Below are positions 1 to 12,815 of a stretch of 64,000 nucleotides of DNA, piece by piece. Under the pieces are notes generated by a model. The model had not been told where the DNA came from. It worked only from the letters and a program-made list of their open reading frames with translations, and searched no databases. This DNA comes from Hericium rajendrae. Its lineage: Eukaryota; Basidiomycota; Agaricomycetes; Russulales; Hericiaceae. The DNA is taken from NCBI GenBank assembly GCA_033439255.1, contig CM065888.1:1612001-1676000 (forward strand). Direction: 5' to 3'. Position numbers and translations under genes: made by a program. How positions within the stretch are numbered: position 1 is the first letter of the stretch; every line of letters starts with the position of its first letter.

Positions 1-678
1 GAGGAAGTGGCGCGATCTGCTCATGGTGCTACTTTCACGAAGTTGACAGGAATATATGTCGGCCGTCGAAGGATGTCGGGGATGTAGTCTCCTTAAGCAG
101 ACTGAAGAAAATGATAGTTGATTTTCTTCAGGGAAGAGCGCTGATGAGAGAAACGCACCGCATCTCGATAGGGCCGCAAAAGATAATGATACCATGAGAA
201 GGACACCTGTGCTTTTAGTCCTGAAAACGCTGAGCATGATTGGCTATCTTCGAAAATGAGAGACTGACCGAGAGAAGAGTGAAAATACGACGTTACCCGA
301 CGGCAAATTAGCAAGATCATGACACGAAATGCGTGCGGACGCAGCGGCCGAGTAAATATGCTCACCTTCGAGTCCATCAGCACTTGCACCTTGAGGACCA
401 CCATGGGAAAGATGTGAGAGAAAATTGAGCTGTGCACGAATAGTGACAGGTATAACTATCTAAGAGGGTAGTATTCAGATTCTGATATGTGCGCCCAATA
501 TCAAGCATATAAACTGTGCACAGATCCATGACGAGTCGATTACAGGCTCGCCGACGATCGAGAGAAAGCGAAAAAACAACATAAATATGACAAAAAGCGA
601 GCGACAATCTGTAGCAAAAGATACGTCGTCGTGGCGCGAAGCAGAGGCCCCGCCCACAGCGTCAGAGATGAATTATAA
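1..678. other. 3' flank of the flippase; no supported gene
   Basis: This stretch lies downstream of the flippase stop codon. Several short open frames occur on the minus strand, and the one at 93-437 contains splice-like sites, so an exon of a minus-strand gene extending past the left edge cannot be excluded. I could not tie any of it to a known protein family and leave it unassigned. Confidence 0.4.
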
Positions 679-3600
679 TTACAACGCCCTCGGCCCCGCA
701 TACGAATACGTGCTTCCGCGCCAATTGTCCCCTGGCTCTTCTTGTTGGTGCTGCCCGCCCCATTGACGGTCCTGCTCTGCACCGTCCCCTGCAGAATGTG
801 CTGGGACATATGACGTTTCTGTCACCGAGAATTGGTGAGCGTGAGACTCTGGCGGACGACCATGGCTCATTGCGTCTTCTGCATACGGAGATCGTGGCTG
901 CGGAGAATACGGTGGCGAGGAATTCTGAGGCTGACTCCGAACGCGCATTTCATACGAGTTCGGCAGCGGCCGTAATGAATTCATTCCAGGTGTCGTTGGT
1001 GACGGTGGGTATGCTTCAGATGGATGGCGATATACAGCTGTGGGGAGAGGAGATGGTAATGGAATGTCGGAGGCGGAATAGTAGGAAGCAGGGCGGGGTG
1101 ACGTTGACAGTGCCAGTTGACCTGGTGACAGCTGATGCTGCGTTGGTGGATCAGGTGAAAGGTAAGCTTCATCTCCTCGGAGGGTCTCGTCGCTAGTGAC
1201 GCCGTAACGCGAGTCGTCGCCAGCATATTCCCCGTAAGGACTGTTCACTACAGATACATCTACGTATTTCTCGGCGCCTGGAAGAGAGCCGTGTTCGCCG
1301 GGACTGGTGGTCATCGCTGGCTGGTAGCCATCTTCGAGATAGCTGGAGATTTCTGAAGGAGAGCGGACATGGGGTTTGGAGAACATTGGCGCAGTTTCTA
1401 AGCCACCGCTATACTTCCTGTCACGACGGTGCTTGATTCCCAGCCGATCTTTGAGGTCACCTTTCACCCACATTTCCCGGACGATGTCGCTGTCGGAAGG
1501 CATATAAGTTGAGGTGAAGAATTTGACCAAAAAGCGGGGCGCTATGGCGATAAATTAGCATATTTTCACCTTAACAGAGCAATGGAACCATACCAAGAGC
1601 AAGAGCTACGGAAAGTAAGACAGTAGCCCAAAATATGACGTTTCCGAACAGAACTATGACCTCATCATTGAAATCATATGTTGGGAAGAACGAATAGATG
1701 ACGATCCACAAAACCATGACTAGGGAGGAGCCGACAACAATGACCCATGTTATGACGGTCCAACTACATACGGGTTATCAGCTATGCGGAACGACAATAC
1801 AAGTCAGATCATACGCACTAGTGGGTATTGATACCAACGTAGATGTTCGCGGCGAAGATCGCAGCCACGGACACTGTGGTACCAAAATCCGATAAGGAGT
1901 CGATGCCTCTTCCGTCCCACGAAAGAGCATCGCCGATAGTCCACACGAGATAAGGAATGAAGTATACGACAATGGACTGGTACAGGCCATCAATCATATA
2001 CAACCAGAACTTGCTGCGGGTGTATTCGAGGCCGCGGATACCGCGGATATAGAGTTGAGGGAAAGCCATAGCTGCCTTAGCATTGATATCCTGGTCGAAA
2101 GCTAATGTACGATCAGCGCATGATCTTGACACACGAGAACAGAAACCATGCAATCACCTCCGAGCGCAATGACAGGTAGAGAAGTGAACGCCAGGTTGTA
2201 TAGGAGAATGAACGTGTACTCATAAAGATACGTGGCATCGAAACTAGAGAAACCTTCGTCAGACGCACGTTGAAGGGAAAAAAAGATGACGGACCTATTC
2301 CAAGGCAAGAACCAGAACATCGCAAACGTCCAGATAACGTTCTGCAGCTCCCATCAGCGGCGCGTCCTGCTCCCTACCGGCATGTACGCACCTTGTAGAA
2401 GAAGTTACTGTGCATGTCTGCAATGCGCCGGTACGACCATCGACCATGAACGAGCAGCAGCTTGGTCAGGAATCGGAATTGCCCAAATGCGTAGTCCGCC
2501 GACATAGCAGCCTGAGATCCCTCATGCCCGAACAAGCCACAGCCAATGTTCGCTTCCTGGATCATAGCAACGTCATTCGCACCGTCGCCGATCGAGAGCG
2601 TCATGGCATTCCGTCCCTCTTTAACCAGCTTCACAGTCAGGGCCTTCTGCGCAGGAGACACACGACAGCAGACGACGGTCTCGCACTGGGTGCCGAGATT
2701 CAGGAAGAGCGTCTTGAGTTCAGGCGAGAGCGCGTGGCGGAGAGTATCGCCGTCGATGACTACGGCAAAGGACGCTTTGGCGTTCGGCAGGAAACCGCGT
2801 TTCCGCGGGTCCCACGACGGTGGGCCAAGGACTGACGCAATTTTGTTTAGCCCTGCTTCGATCTGGGTTTGTGCGCTGTCGACTGTATCGGCGGATAAGA
2901 TCATGACGTCCATGTCTGTCTTCAGAAGATTGCAGCTGAAAGCTGATGATGAAGTTAGGATAGCCACAAGAGTGCGAACATTGAAGACGCACCGATCTCG
3001 ATGGCAGTCTGGACCTTGTCACCTGTCAGAATCCATAGCTTGATACCGGCCTTATGCAGAGTCTCGATGGCATCGGGGACACCCTCTTGGAGCTTGTCCT
3101 CTAGCGCAGTCGCACCTAAGATATGCAAAGAGTGCTCGACCATTGCTGTAGCCTTGTCCATCTCCTCATCGCGATCCTGGATCGAAGACGTCGCAGCATC
3201 ATACACGCGGGACCACTGCAGGTAATCCTCCTCGGTCAGATAGCGATACGCAATGCACAGCGTCCGCAGGCCGCCATTCGCGAACGCCTCCATGTCCTTC
3301 GTGGTCTTCTCCTTGACGGCGGGGTCACAGTCATCCGCAAGGCGCTCGTAGATAACGCTGTCCGCACCCTTGCAGTACAGGATGATCTTGCCCGACGGGG
3401 TGCGCGCGATGACGCTCATACGCTTGCGCGTGCTGTTGAACTCGAGCACCTTCAGCGGGACGTACCGCTCCGCCTGGCCCATGACCTCGATCTCGATGAA
3501 CTCCTTCGTCTTGTTGACGAACGGGAAGCCGACGTCGCGCGCAGCAGCGACGAGCGCGGACTCGTCCGGAGACTCTGCCTTGTAGTTGAGGAGAAACGGA

Positions 3601-6052
3601 CGCGTGTTCGGCTCGGGCTTGTCGGCGAGCACGGTGTGGCACACGGCGAGCGCGCGGAAGAACGCGATGATGTGCGAGCGCTGCTCCGACGTGCGGTCTG
3701 CCATGTCCTCCGCCAGCTGCGGCGCGACGAGCGTGAGGTTGTCCGGTTGGATGTAGCGGTTCTTGAATGTGCGGCTCATCGTCTGCAGCATCTCGGATTT
3801 CATCAGCGACATCTTGCGCGCGTGCTCGTCTGCGTCGAGCAGGTCTGTGCGGCCCTCGCGTCGCGCGGCACCACGTTGCGCTTCGGTGACGGACTCTCCG
3901 TAGGCTACACCATGGATGGAGCATTTCTGGAACTCCATGACGTTCTGCGTGAGCGTTCCGGTCTTGTCGGAGAAGATGTACTCGATCTGGCCGAGATCGT
4001 CGGAGATATTCCACGACTTCGGGACGCACGTCGTGTCGAAGGGCTTGTAGTACATGTCCAGGTCCTGCGAAATGAAGAACGCCTGGATTGTCTTGACGAT
4101 CTCGATAGAGATATAGAGCGAGATGGGCACGATGTTCTGGAAGGCGATGAGACATGATCTACGAACAATGGCTATCAGTGACAATGATAGGCAGGAAGAA
4201 CGAGTGGTCGTACGCAAAAGTAACCAAAGCGTTGACAACGTTTGAACTGCTGGCCTCGGAGCCGTCCTCAAAAAGGGAAGCACTTGTTGCGGAGCGCGAA
4301 TCGAAGATGCCGTTTGCAATAGCAGTGATTGTACACATGATAATCAGGATGATAAAATTGACGATGACGTTGAAGTTCGTCTCCTTCTCAATCTTGGAGC
4401 GTTTCGAAGGAGTGTCGCCACCGTTTAGCATGATCTTCGTGTCGGAGCCAGTGAAGACTACCAGACCAATAATCCACGCCGTATTCCGAATTGAGCACCC
4501 ACGAAGGAGCATCTCATTGATCGTGACGGACTCCTGCTTTTGCTCGCCGGTGAATGGCTCGACGTATCGCAGCACGCCGTTGTAGGTATATAGATTTGCG
4601 TGCGGCGGCTCCGAGTCCAGGATGAACGCGGACCGATCGATGTCCTCCTCGGAAGTGATCTGCGTCGTTGCAAGGCAAGACTTGCGGGGCTTCAAGTTCG
4701 TCTCGCCGTCGAGATTCTTTGTCTCGAGGTAGCACATGCCGTCGGGGTCCGAGGTCGAGAGAACCACGATGTCCGCGGGCACCTGCTCGTTGTCCTTGAG
4801 CAGCACGACGTCGCCGACCTCGAGCTTCTTCCACAGCGTGCGCTCCCAGCGCGCGGAGCCAGTGATGCGCTTCTGCCAGTTGATGACGCCGGATATGTTC
4901 GGCGTCAGCGTGTTCGAGGCGCTGAATGAGGCCATGCCCGTACCGGAGTACGGCGTCCCGTTCATCGCCTGCTGCACGCCGCCCACGAGCGAGGTCTGCG
5001 ATGGCTCCGGCGGATAGCTGTGGTCGTCGATGCTCTGGATATCTTCTAAGCGCCGGCCGCCCGCGCCATAGGGCCCGTCGAGGCTGAGGCTGCTGTTGGA
5101 GACGAGGTCGTTACGGCTCATGCTAATGCGATCGCCGTCGCCACGGCTGAGGATGATGCGCATGCCCTCGTTCGCCTCGCGCTCGCGCAACTTGCGCACA
5201 CCCTTTGTGACGCGCCCGGGCTGGTTCATGCGCATGAGCTTCTCGAACCATGTGCGCGAGTCTGTCGGCTGGTTCACATTGCGCCAGTTGCCGAGCTTCG
5301 TCGAGGCGGATGTATTGACCTCCTCATCGAGTGTTGCGCGACGATAGTCTTCGATTGCATCCTTGATGGCAGTAACGCAGAGAATAAACAGCAAGGGCAG
5401 CATCGCAGTTTGCGGGGCGGCAGCGCCGAAGATGGGGAATACTGGGTCAGGGTTAGAAATGATACGCGCCCTGGGTAATATTAGCACTTACCTTGAAGAA
5501 TGACGAGGGCAAGGAAATAGAGGTTAGCGATACTAACCGATAGAGACTACGTCAGTATGCTGCACCAGCGGGAACCGGTGGTGCGTACCGCCGGAATTGC
5601 TCATATAGATTCTTGGGTATGAATGTAATGATGGTATACTCTGCGAGACGTCAGAGCAATTACAGACTAGATACAGATCGCGACTCACTGCTTGTCCGCA
5701 CTTTATTCCTGGGATAGCGTATGACGGGTTCCCCAGCCTTATCGACCTCTATTGCGGTCAACGGGGTATTGACATAGATGTTCCTCCGGTCGCCCACCAC
5801 CTGCGTCGGCTTCGCCTGCTCTTTCGGTTCCTTCTGCTTCTCCTTCGCGGTGCTGCCCGGCCGCCTGCCCTTGAAGAACGAGCGCTTGTGCCTCAGCGAC
5901 TTCCTCCGTTCGGCACGCTGCTCTGAGCGGATGGATTCCGCGATAGTAGCTGCTGCACTGCGCACGGTGCGCAGGCGCAGATCCGGGTCGACGTTCGCAT
6001 CGTAGTCTTCGTTCTCGAGGTCGTCGGGATACCGACGCTTGAAGAACGACAT
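679..6052 (-). CDS. P4-type ATPase (phospholipid flippase), Dnf1/Dnf2-like
   Basis: P4-ATPases use ATP to move phospholipids from the outer to the cytosolic leaflet of plasma, Golgi and endosomal membranes, usually with a Cdc50-type beta subunit. The model has 11 exons: 6052-5689, 5640-5589, 5532-5492, 5441-4214, 4158-2993, 2942-2392, 2341-2295, 2243-2158, 2101-1819, 1763-1594 and 1541-679. All junctions are GT-AG and phase closes exactly, giving 1616 residues, near yeast Dnf1 (1571). Seen in order: the N-terminal P4 signature ITFIPKNLYEQFRR; DGETNL of the actuator domain near residue 400; the phosphorylated Asp in DKTGT near 626; KGADSVI of the nucleotide domain; GDGANDVAMIQ near 1070; the C-terminal helices; and PSDSDIVREMWVKGDLKDRL, which favours the Dnf class over Drs2 or Neo1. 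A Pro/Ser/Tyr-rich tail of about 250 residues follows. It looks intact; the lipid specificity is not visible from sequence. Confidence 0.95.
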
Positions 6053-8732
6053 GCGTCAGAGGTATGATGGTTGTCCCGGGCGCACGTCCGGTGGAATTTG
6101 AACGGGGTAACGTGCTCGCCAGCTCAGCTGTGGTGGAATAAATAAGGAACGACGTAGAGAAGGCGTAGGAAAGGCGTCGCGGATGTGGGGAATGGCGGCA
6201 AGACGAAAGAGACGGCGACGGGATCACTGCATCCACCGCAAGCCTTGGGCTTGGTCACTTCCAGATACTCTCGGCACCTAAGATTCGTTAGTTATGTAAC
6301 AGTGCATCCCCGACCACTCTCGCTTATTCTCCAGGCCGTGCCAGTCAAGTGGCAGTGCGTAGAAGGGGTTTTCCGGGCAACTGATGAGCATGTGAAGGTT
6401 CACATCAGCATCGAAGTTTTCGACTTGTACGTCGCCGCACGACACTGTGCACATTGTGATAATTCACAACCATCGTGTTCATCTGGTAAAATATCATTGC
6501 AGAGTCTTGAAAAGTGCAGAATCGTTCTGATTCCTGTAGAATTAGTTCTCTCAAAGCTGCAACGTGCGGCGATGGCGGCTGAGCGTTGTCGCTCCTTCCT
6601 AGAAAGGCATCAAATTTGGAACTCAGTTACAATTTTCTCAAAAATTGTTGGTATAGTTCAAACTCAATTAATCCTCGCTCAGGAATATGGATTGATCGAC
6701 CACCACGTTTCATGCTGAACGCGAACAGCGAGCACACAGACAAAATCTCACAGCAACCTCATGTTCAGTCATTTTTGCGCACTCACGTTGAGTGCACCAT
6801 GACACTTACAGTATCTAAAGGACACTATGTGGGCATTGGAGTGTCCCGGGTCTAGTTCAGGCCACCGATCAGCAAATCATCGCAGCTCGTTCCCATCACC
6901 TTCAGTTTCAGCCCTGGGCACACGGATGGCCCACCTTAGCTGTCCAGTCGCCCTTTCATCGTCTCCATAAGGTCGCACAGCGTCAAGCAACCGCCGATGC
7001 ATCATTACGCAGCGTCACCTATTTTTTTCTGCTTTTGCGGCGCTCATACTTGCAGTCCCAGACTTGCCAAGGTGGCCAAGTCGCGTGGCGGCGAACGTAC
7101 CCGAAGTGCGTGCACTCGACCCTCCTCAACCTGATTCTAGGGCATCTTTGCATGTTGGGTGGATCCCGATCGTGCCCGCCGACCGGCGCTGCGAGTGGGA
7201 AAACCCAGGGCCACGACGGCCGGCGCTAAGAGGCACCGCGACGATGCCGACTTTTCGCGGCTTTACGGCTTCCATATCCACACCGACTCATCCACTCATA
7301 TCCTCGTCGTCAACGGCACTTTGAGTCTAAAGATACACTGCGGGTCTGTACGTCGCGTTGTTATGGGAGGCTGATGGTTTGCTAGCACCCGTCACCGGAG
7401 GTCGTGTCATGACTCTTACAGGCCGACCCGCCCGGCTGCCCACGGAGGAACCAAATGGACGAAAGCGGGTGCGCAGGTGGGTCCAGAGAGGATGAACGCA
7501 GCACGACTTCGTCATACGGATCACCCGTCTCAGTGTCACGTTGGCTGATGCTGCCCGTTTGAGTTTTAAGTATTCTGAATCTCATGTTCGCGGTGCTGAT
7601 CATGGTCGAAAGCTCAGCGAAGATCGTCAATGCCAAGAGCATTTTTTTCTGACATGGACGCGACTGTTCAGTTGGATGTTGGGCCCTGGCAGTCGCTGCG
7701 GTGTTAAAGGGTTTCTATCTGCCATATAGAGTTCTGCCTCACACGCCGCTCCCGAGCCACAGCGGCTGAGTGAAGCTTCTGCTGCGGCTCTGGGAGAACA
7801 ACTAGCATCTGTGAGACTTTGCATCCCTATCCCTCGTTCGTAAGCTTCGCGCTATCTTCAGTACGGCGTCCGATCACTAGCTGTTCGCAGGACATTTACA
7901 GGCCAAATCAACGCCGTTATGGAGAGGGATTTCCTCTGAGCACTCAGCGTCTCTATACAGATTCCAGATGCTCGTTTCAAATATGAGTGTCTTTGCGAAG
8001 TCTAAATAGTGCCAACAGCCCGCGGATGACGTCCATCCCTTTGGCCACGTTCTTATTTATCACAGAAACGTCCCCGTCATGACAGCTTCTAGCTTCTCAG
8101 CACCCTGCAGCTAATGTCGCTGTCTGATACGCTCGCCGCCTGGCATTCCGCACATCTTCCGAATCCTATTGAATTGTATCACTTCGGTCGATCACAGTGG
8201 CGTGACTCTCCTCATACATAGTAAGGCTACATGCCTCCCACGGTATACAATGTACATCTGTCCCTGATGCGAGTTGACCGAAATACAGCGGCGGCGGTAG
8301 AGCTCTGAGATCAATTTCAGTGTCTTCCTCCTACCATCGATAATCATCTGAACACCGCACCCACCAGGATCTCTGTATCAAACACTGTTACACAGGAAAA
8401 GAAGTGATTTGCGGCAGCAATATGGACGCCATCATCAATCCAGGAGGCGCGAAGACACCACAACATCGCTTGGGAAGCGCGTTCATATCCTCAAAACAGC
8501 ACTGATGGCCCGAACCCTCGCGTCGGAAAGGGCACGGCCAGCAATGCGGCCATCCCCACATCAGACTGCCCCGGAACGCAGACGGAACTCGAGCGACGTC
8601 GGATAGGACGACTAGCATCGAATAGAAGATCCTGCGTGATCGAAGACACCCCGCGCGCTGACGCCGTACGAAGCATAAGTACGAGTGCAGCGGCAGGAGC
8701 GCACGCCTGTGCCCAGCCCCCTCCTCGACGCA
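6053..8732. other. 2.7 kb intergenic region, no supported gene
   Basis: This holds the 5' flanks of the divergent flippase (minus) and membrane-protein (plus) genes. The longest open frame (6185-6718, plus, 177 codons) has no recognisable domain and an ordinary non-coding composition. A GC-richer patch around 7060-7540 could be an eroded gene, but I see no motif. No repeat ends, tRNA cloverleaf or LTR was found by eye. Confidence 0.4.
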
Positions 8733-10625
8733 ATGGACTCCATGGACAACTCGCCCTCGCCCTCGCCCTCGCCGCCCCCGTCCATCCACGCGCCGTCGAT
8801 CGAGGCACCGTCCATCGGCGAGCTGCAGGACGACCTCGTTTCCAATGCCACACGGTCCGCGGAAGCAGCGCTGCCCCCGAACGCAGTGTCTGCGCTCCAG
8901 ACTGGTGCTGGCATACTAGATGCAGCCAACAAGGGACAGCTGCAAGTTCCATCCATTGAGGGTTTGAAGGACGGCCTGGTCGCCGATGCCCAGCGGTCCG
9001 TGCAGGCAGCGCTGCCCCCAGGCGCGGCATCCGCGCTCCAGACTGGCGCTGGCATACTTGACGCAGCCAACAAGGGACAGCTGCAGGTTCCATCCATCGG
9101 GGGGTTGAAGGACGGCCTCGTCGCCGACGCCAAACGCTCCGTGCAAGCGGCGCTGCCTGCGGACGCGGTAGCTGCTCTCCAGGTGGGCGCGGCCATCCTG
9201 GATCCAGACAACGCGCAGCCCCATAAAGCGGGCGCACCACACGCCGCGGCCGCAGCGCATACCCCCGTCAAACAGGCCTCCGCGCCCGCCACAGGCAAGA
9301 CTGCCTCGGCGCATGCACCAGCAAATTCCGCCTCGACGCCAACACCAGCAAAAGCAGCGTCTGCACATCCACCCGCGAAACCCGCGGTGGTGCACGCACC
9401 AGCACCAGCCAAGCAGGCCTCCGCGCACGCCCCCGCTCACAGCGCGTCAGAGAAGGCCCCAGCGCACGCATCGGAGAAAGCCCCAGTGCACGAAAAAGCA
9501 CCCGCCGCCGCCGCACGTCCAGGCCCGCACCCCGTGCAGGGCACCGTCGGCAGCCAACTGCGCAGCACGCTGCGCAGCCAGTACGCGGACATGATGCGCG
9601 CGCAGCGCCTCATCCCGCGCTGGCACATGTACATCATCCACTTCTTCACCTGGATCGCGCTCGCGGGCTTCGGCCTCTCGTCGGGGACGTTCGACGACAA
9701 CAGCTCCGCCTTCGGCGCCGACTTGAGTTCGACCGCAGACCAGGCGTCGGGGGAGCTGCAGAGCCAGCTGGGAGGGCACTTTGGCGATGCGTCGAATCTG
9801 GTGCTGTGAGTCGCGCTGGCTTGCGTGGGCTGTGCGGTGCTGACCATAATCATCTGCCAGGTTCGTCATTTCATTCGGATGCACTGCAATTGGTGTCGCT
9901 GGTATGATGTATTACTGGTGGAAGCGGCGCACGAACTACCTCTGGCTCACCAACCGCATCTTCGTGTACGTTCCCTGCACGTCTCTAGCGCATCACGACC
10001 GCTGAAACGCTGATCCCGCAGCCCCGGGTTCTCGAACGGCCTCGCAGGCGCGATCACGACGATCTCGAGCGTCTTCGGCGCGCAGAACGGCCACTTCACC
10101 ACGGGGTCGATCTGCGCGCTCGCCGCATCCGGCTCGCTTTGCGTCATCTGCGGCGGGCTCTCGCTCGTCTACGGCGGGTGGAAGACGACGATGATGCGGC
10201 GCGAGCACGAGCGCATGGTCGCCGCGCGCAAGTCGATCAAGAGCACCGGCGCGATGTCCTCTACGGCCAAGGTCGCCCCTGGCTCCAAGGCGACGGGCAG
10301 TGTGACTGTCCACAAAGCCAACGCCGCGACTGCTCACAAGGGCAATGCCGCGGCGGCGAAGGGCAAGCCCAAGCCGAAGAAGCAAGGCGGCTGGTTCTCG
10401 CGTGCGGCGAATATGGAGGCGCGAGCAGACCGCTTGGAGAACAGGGCAGAGAACATGGAGGCTAAGGCGCAGGGCCTACGGCAGGATGCGCTGGGCATGG
10501 AGGCGACGGCTCTCGGCCTCGAGGGTGAAGCGGCCAGCTTGCAGAACGAGGCGGACGATATCCGCGATGAGCTCAGTGACCTTGAGGAGGACCCGCTCGA
10601 TATGCTTGACATGGACATTGTCTGA
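8733..10625 (+). CDS. Four-helix membrane protein with 47-residue repeats and coiled-coil tail, unknown function
   Basis: I do not recognise the family. Three exons keep phase: 8733-9805, 9861-9965 and 10022-10625, giving 593 residues. The start is the first ATG of the frame (MDSMDNSPSPSP). Residues about 20-165 carry a tandem repeat around ILDAANKGQLQVPSI and GLKDGLVADAQRSVQAALP. Residues 165-275 are Ala/Pro/His-rich. Four hydrophobic segments follow, near 298-318, 358-378, 395-413 and 418-440. A Lys/Ala-rich stretch comes next, and a heptad-like tail from about 518 (MEARADRLENRAENMEAKA) ends in an acidic DELSDLEEDPLDMLDMD. The repeats resemble amphipathic helices, so the N-terminus may be a membrane-facing or multimerising region; this is inference. 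Introns after helix 1 and helix 2 are GT-AG. No enzymatic motif is visible. Confidence 0.85.
8898..9180 (+). repeat. 141 bp in-frame tandem repeat inside the membrane-protein gene
   Basis: The unit starting at CAGACTGG (8898) recurs at 9039, exactly 141 bp (47 codons) later, with only scattered silent or conservative differences. Partial units lie on both sides: the first half of the motif already appears near 8820, and a diverged third copy ends near 9185. The length is a multiple of three, so unit gain or loss would keep the frame. Confidence 0.85.
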
Positions 10626-10895
10626 TTCTGCTTACCCGTTCTTGTCATCGTCTTATTCTTCCTTCATGCTGTCAATGCTTTTTTGTCTTCTTGCTTTTCT
10701 TTGGAGCTGTAGTATATGATCTAACATCTTCGCGTAATGTCATAGGGATTTAGCATAAATTCATTCATACGCTGCGTTCAGAAATTTAAGGAGATCTTGT
10801 CGATTCGCCTCCCTCTCCTGATCCGCTGCATCCATCTCGACCTTCAATTTAATCTGCACAATCGTTTCAATATGCAGTGCGGTAAAGCATCACGG
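10626..10895. other. Convergent 3' intergenic region
   Basis: This 270 bp AT-richer stretch separates two convergent genes and presumably holds both 3' ends. It contains T-rich and TAATGT-like tracts but nothing I can call a specific element. Confidence 0.4.
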
Positions 10896-11915
10896 TTAAA
10901 ACATCACCTTCTTCCCTGTGATGGCGCTCCTGCGTTCGTCCTTCTCTGTCTTCCGATGCTTGTCTTTATGCTTCTTGTGCTTGCTCTTGTCGCGTTTCTT
11001 GCTTTTGCTCTTTCGATCGTCGCGACCACGGCTTGAGCTGCGCGACCTCGAGCGAGAGTCGTGACGTCGGCGCTTTCTGCTTGGAGACCTCGAGCGTGAT
11101 CGAGATGAGCTAGAGGAGGACACGGAGCGTCGTCTCGAAGAACGATGCCGCTTGCGAGTGCCAAGCGACCTAGATGGAGACCCGGGGGATGGAGACCTCG
11201 ATCTTCGAGAGCTCCCACCCGCATGGTGCTGTAGACAGACCAATACGATCAGACAGCGCCTGATAGCAGGGAGAAATCAATTACCGGGCTGCGAGACCTG
11301 TGCTTCTTCTTGTCTTCTCTGCCATGAGCGTATGATTCCTGTGCTCGCGGTGAGTGGAGAGGTTCGGAGAATCATCATCAGAAGATGACTTACTCGTCGG
11401 CGGTGATAATCTTTATGTTCATCAGTGTACCTCTGTGAGGTCCCAGAAGATTCATCACGGCGATGTCGAGAGGCGCGCGAGCCATGTGCATCAGTCGAGT
11501 GGTGGTATCTTTCACGATGGTGCGTATCGCGAGAGTCATCTCTGTAACTGCGATGCTCCCGGTCTTTTTCATAAGTGGAGTGACGACGATTGTCCCTGGA
11601 ATCTTCGCGCGAGAACGGCATCAAGCACAAGAAATTCCATGTCGTGTCGAGCCGGTCGTAGTTCGCCGTGAGAGACATTCCGCCCCCATTGTCACCATAA
11701 TGTCAGTGTTCAATCATCGTGTGGTTTCCATTGTGTAGTGAGCGGGAGCAAGAGAAATCCAAAAATTAGACGATTGCTTGTCTGATCGCGAAGCGGTGAT
11801 GCTCACCAGCCCCTCTCTCCATCTCCCTCCCTATAGTTTCGTCGTCACGGTGGCGGGAGCGCCCCCGGTCGCGAGGCTTGAGTTCTCTATCTTCTGAGTA
11901 ACGTTTGCGGCTCAT
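10896..11915 (-). CDS. Arg/Ser-rich nuclear protein, probably splicing-associated
   Basis: Four exons fit with phase: 11915-11807, 11602-11394, 11338-11285 and 11228-10896, giving 234 residues. The N-terminus (MSRKRYSEDRELKPRDRGRS) and the middle are rich in Arg, Asp and His. The last exon carries a long RS domain (RSRSPSPGSPSRS, then serine runs with RSRSRSPSRKRRR) followed by a lysine-rich block (KKRDKSKHKKHKDKHRK) and the tail KDERRSAITGKKVMF. RS domains of this kind are typical of SR-type splicing factors and nuclear-speckle proteins, but no RNA-recognition motif is present, so it is an SR-related protein of unknown precise role. The first intron is about 200 nt; its acceptor was chosen because it alone keeps the RD/RE-rich frame, and is the least certain junction. 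Confidence 0.75.
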
Positions 11916-12200
11916 CTTGCGTACCGCAAAGGTTCAAGGAAGAGCACGACGTTGCGGTTGACGGTGACGACGCCGACGGCACGCGTGTTTGTCGACTTGC
12001 AGCTAGCGCTCGCTGAGTTTCAATGGAACCGCCCTTTGCCGAAGCAGCCCTGGCCCGGGTTCACCGCAGCCAGTGACTTGACATCGAACATCCAAGTTAT
12101 CTAGTCAACGCCCATGAGCTGAAACCTTCGTCGCAACGGTAGGAATTGTAACCGAACCGGACTTTAATATCTGCATACTGAACGGCTATTGGCACAGGCC

Positions 12201-12815
12201 ATGCCACAAGGCGTCTCACAAACACACCATGTCCACCCGGGCGACCTGCCATACTCCACGCCCGTCCTACGCTCGGCGTCCCCGAGCGGCTCGATCAACA
12301 CCGAATACGGCCCGGACGAGACCAGCCAGGCCGACTCCGAGTTGACGCCGGAGGAGTTCGCGCACAAGGTCGAGGCGGACCTGCGTATCCACGAGCAGCG
12401 CGAGCAGGAGATACGCGCTGAGAGCAAGCCGCTGCTGATGCCCAAGCCAAAGAGTGCCGCGGAGGAGAAAGGCATGCATGCTCGCGCTCTCATCGACGCC
12501 TTTACTGACCTCGATGCTGCGCTAGTACTCTTCGAGCAAGTCATGCGATCCCTGCGTTGGCACGTCCAGCAGCTCGAGGACGACGCGATCCTCGAGAACC
12601 TCATGCTGTGCGGCTCCCAAGTCGCGCTCGACCCGATGCCCTCTTCGAACGACGTCGACGTGATCATGCAGAGCATGATTGGCAGCCCGGGCACGGCCTC
12701 CATGCAAGTCGACCATACCCCCAAGTCTGGATCACCGATCTCGCAGGAGACGGGGCATCCGCGGTGGCCTCCCAGGCCGCTGCACGAAGTGCTCGGGGAA
12801 AGTAAATTCAGGTGA
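12201..12815 (+). CDS. Small protein of unknown function
   Basis: A single open frame of 204 residues begins at ATG 12201. It has a Ser/Pro-rich N-terminus, an acidic segment with ELTPEEFAHKVEADLRIHEQREQEIRAE that should be helical, then FTDLDAALVLFEQVMRSLRWHVQQLEDD, another predicted helix. It ends in a Pro-rich tail. A CAG directly before GCC-ATG (about 12197) would also suit a 3' splice site, so a short upstream exon is possible and the true N-terminus is uncertain. No family recognised. Confidence 0.65.
   Translation: MPQGVSQTHHVHPGDLPYSTPVLRSASPSGSINTEYGPDETSQADSELTPEEFAHKVEADLRIHEQREQEIRAESKPLLMPKPKSAAEEKGMHARALIDAFTDLDAALVLFEQVMRSLRWHVQQLEDDAILENLMLCGSQVALDPMPSSNDVDVIMQSMIGSPGTASMQVDHTPKSGSPISQETGHPRWPPRPLHEVLGESKFR

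Noticed and set aside
3123-4157. 344-codon plus-strand frame opposite the flippase
   Set aside because: It is the antisense shadow of a GC-rich exon whose minus-strand protein has clear P4-ATPase motifs.
6185-6718. 177-codon plus-strand frame upstream of the flippase
   Set aside because: No domain or gene-like composition, and it overlaps the expected flippase promoter.
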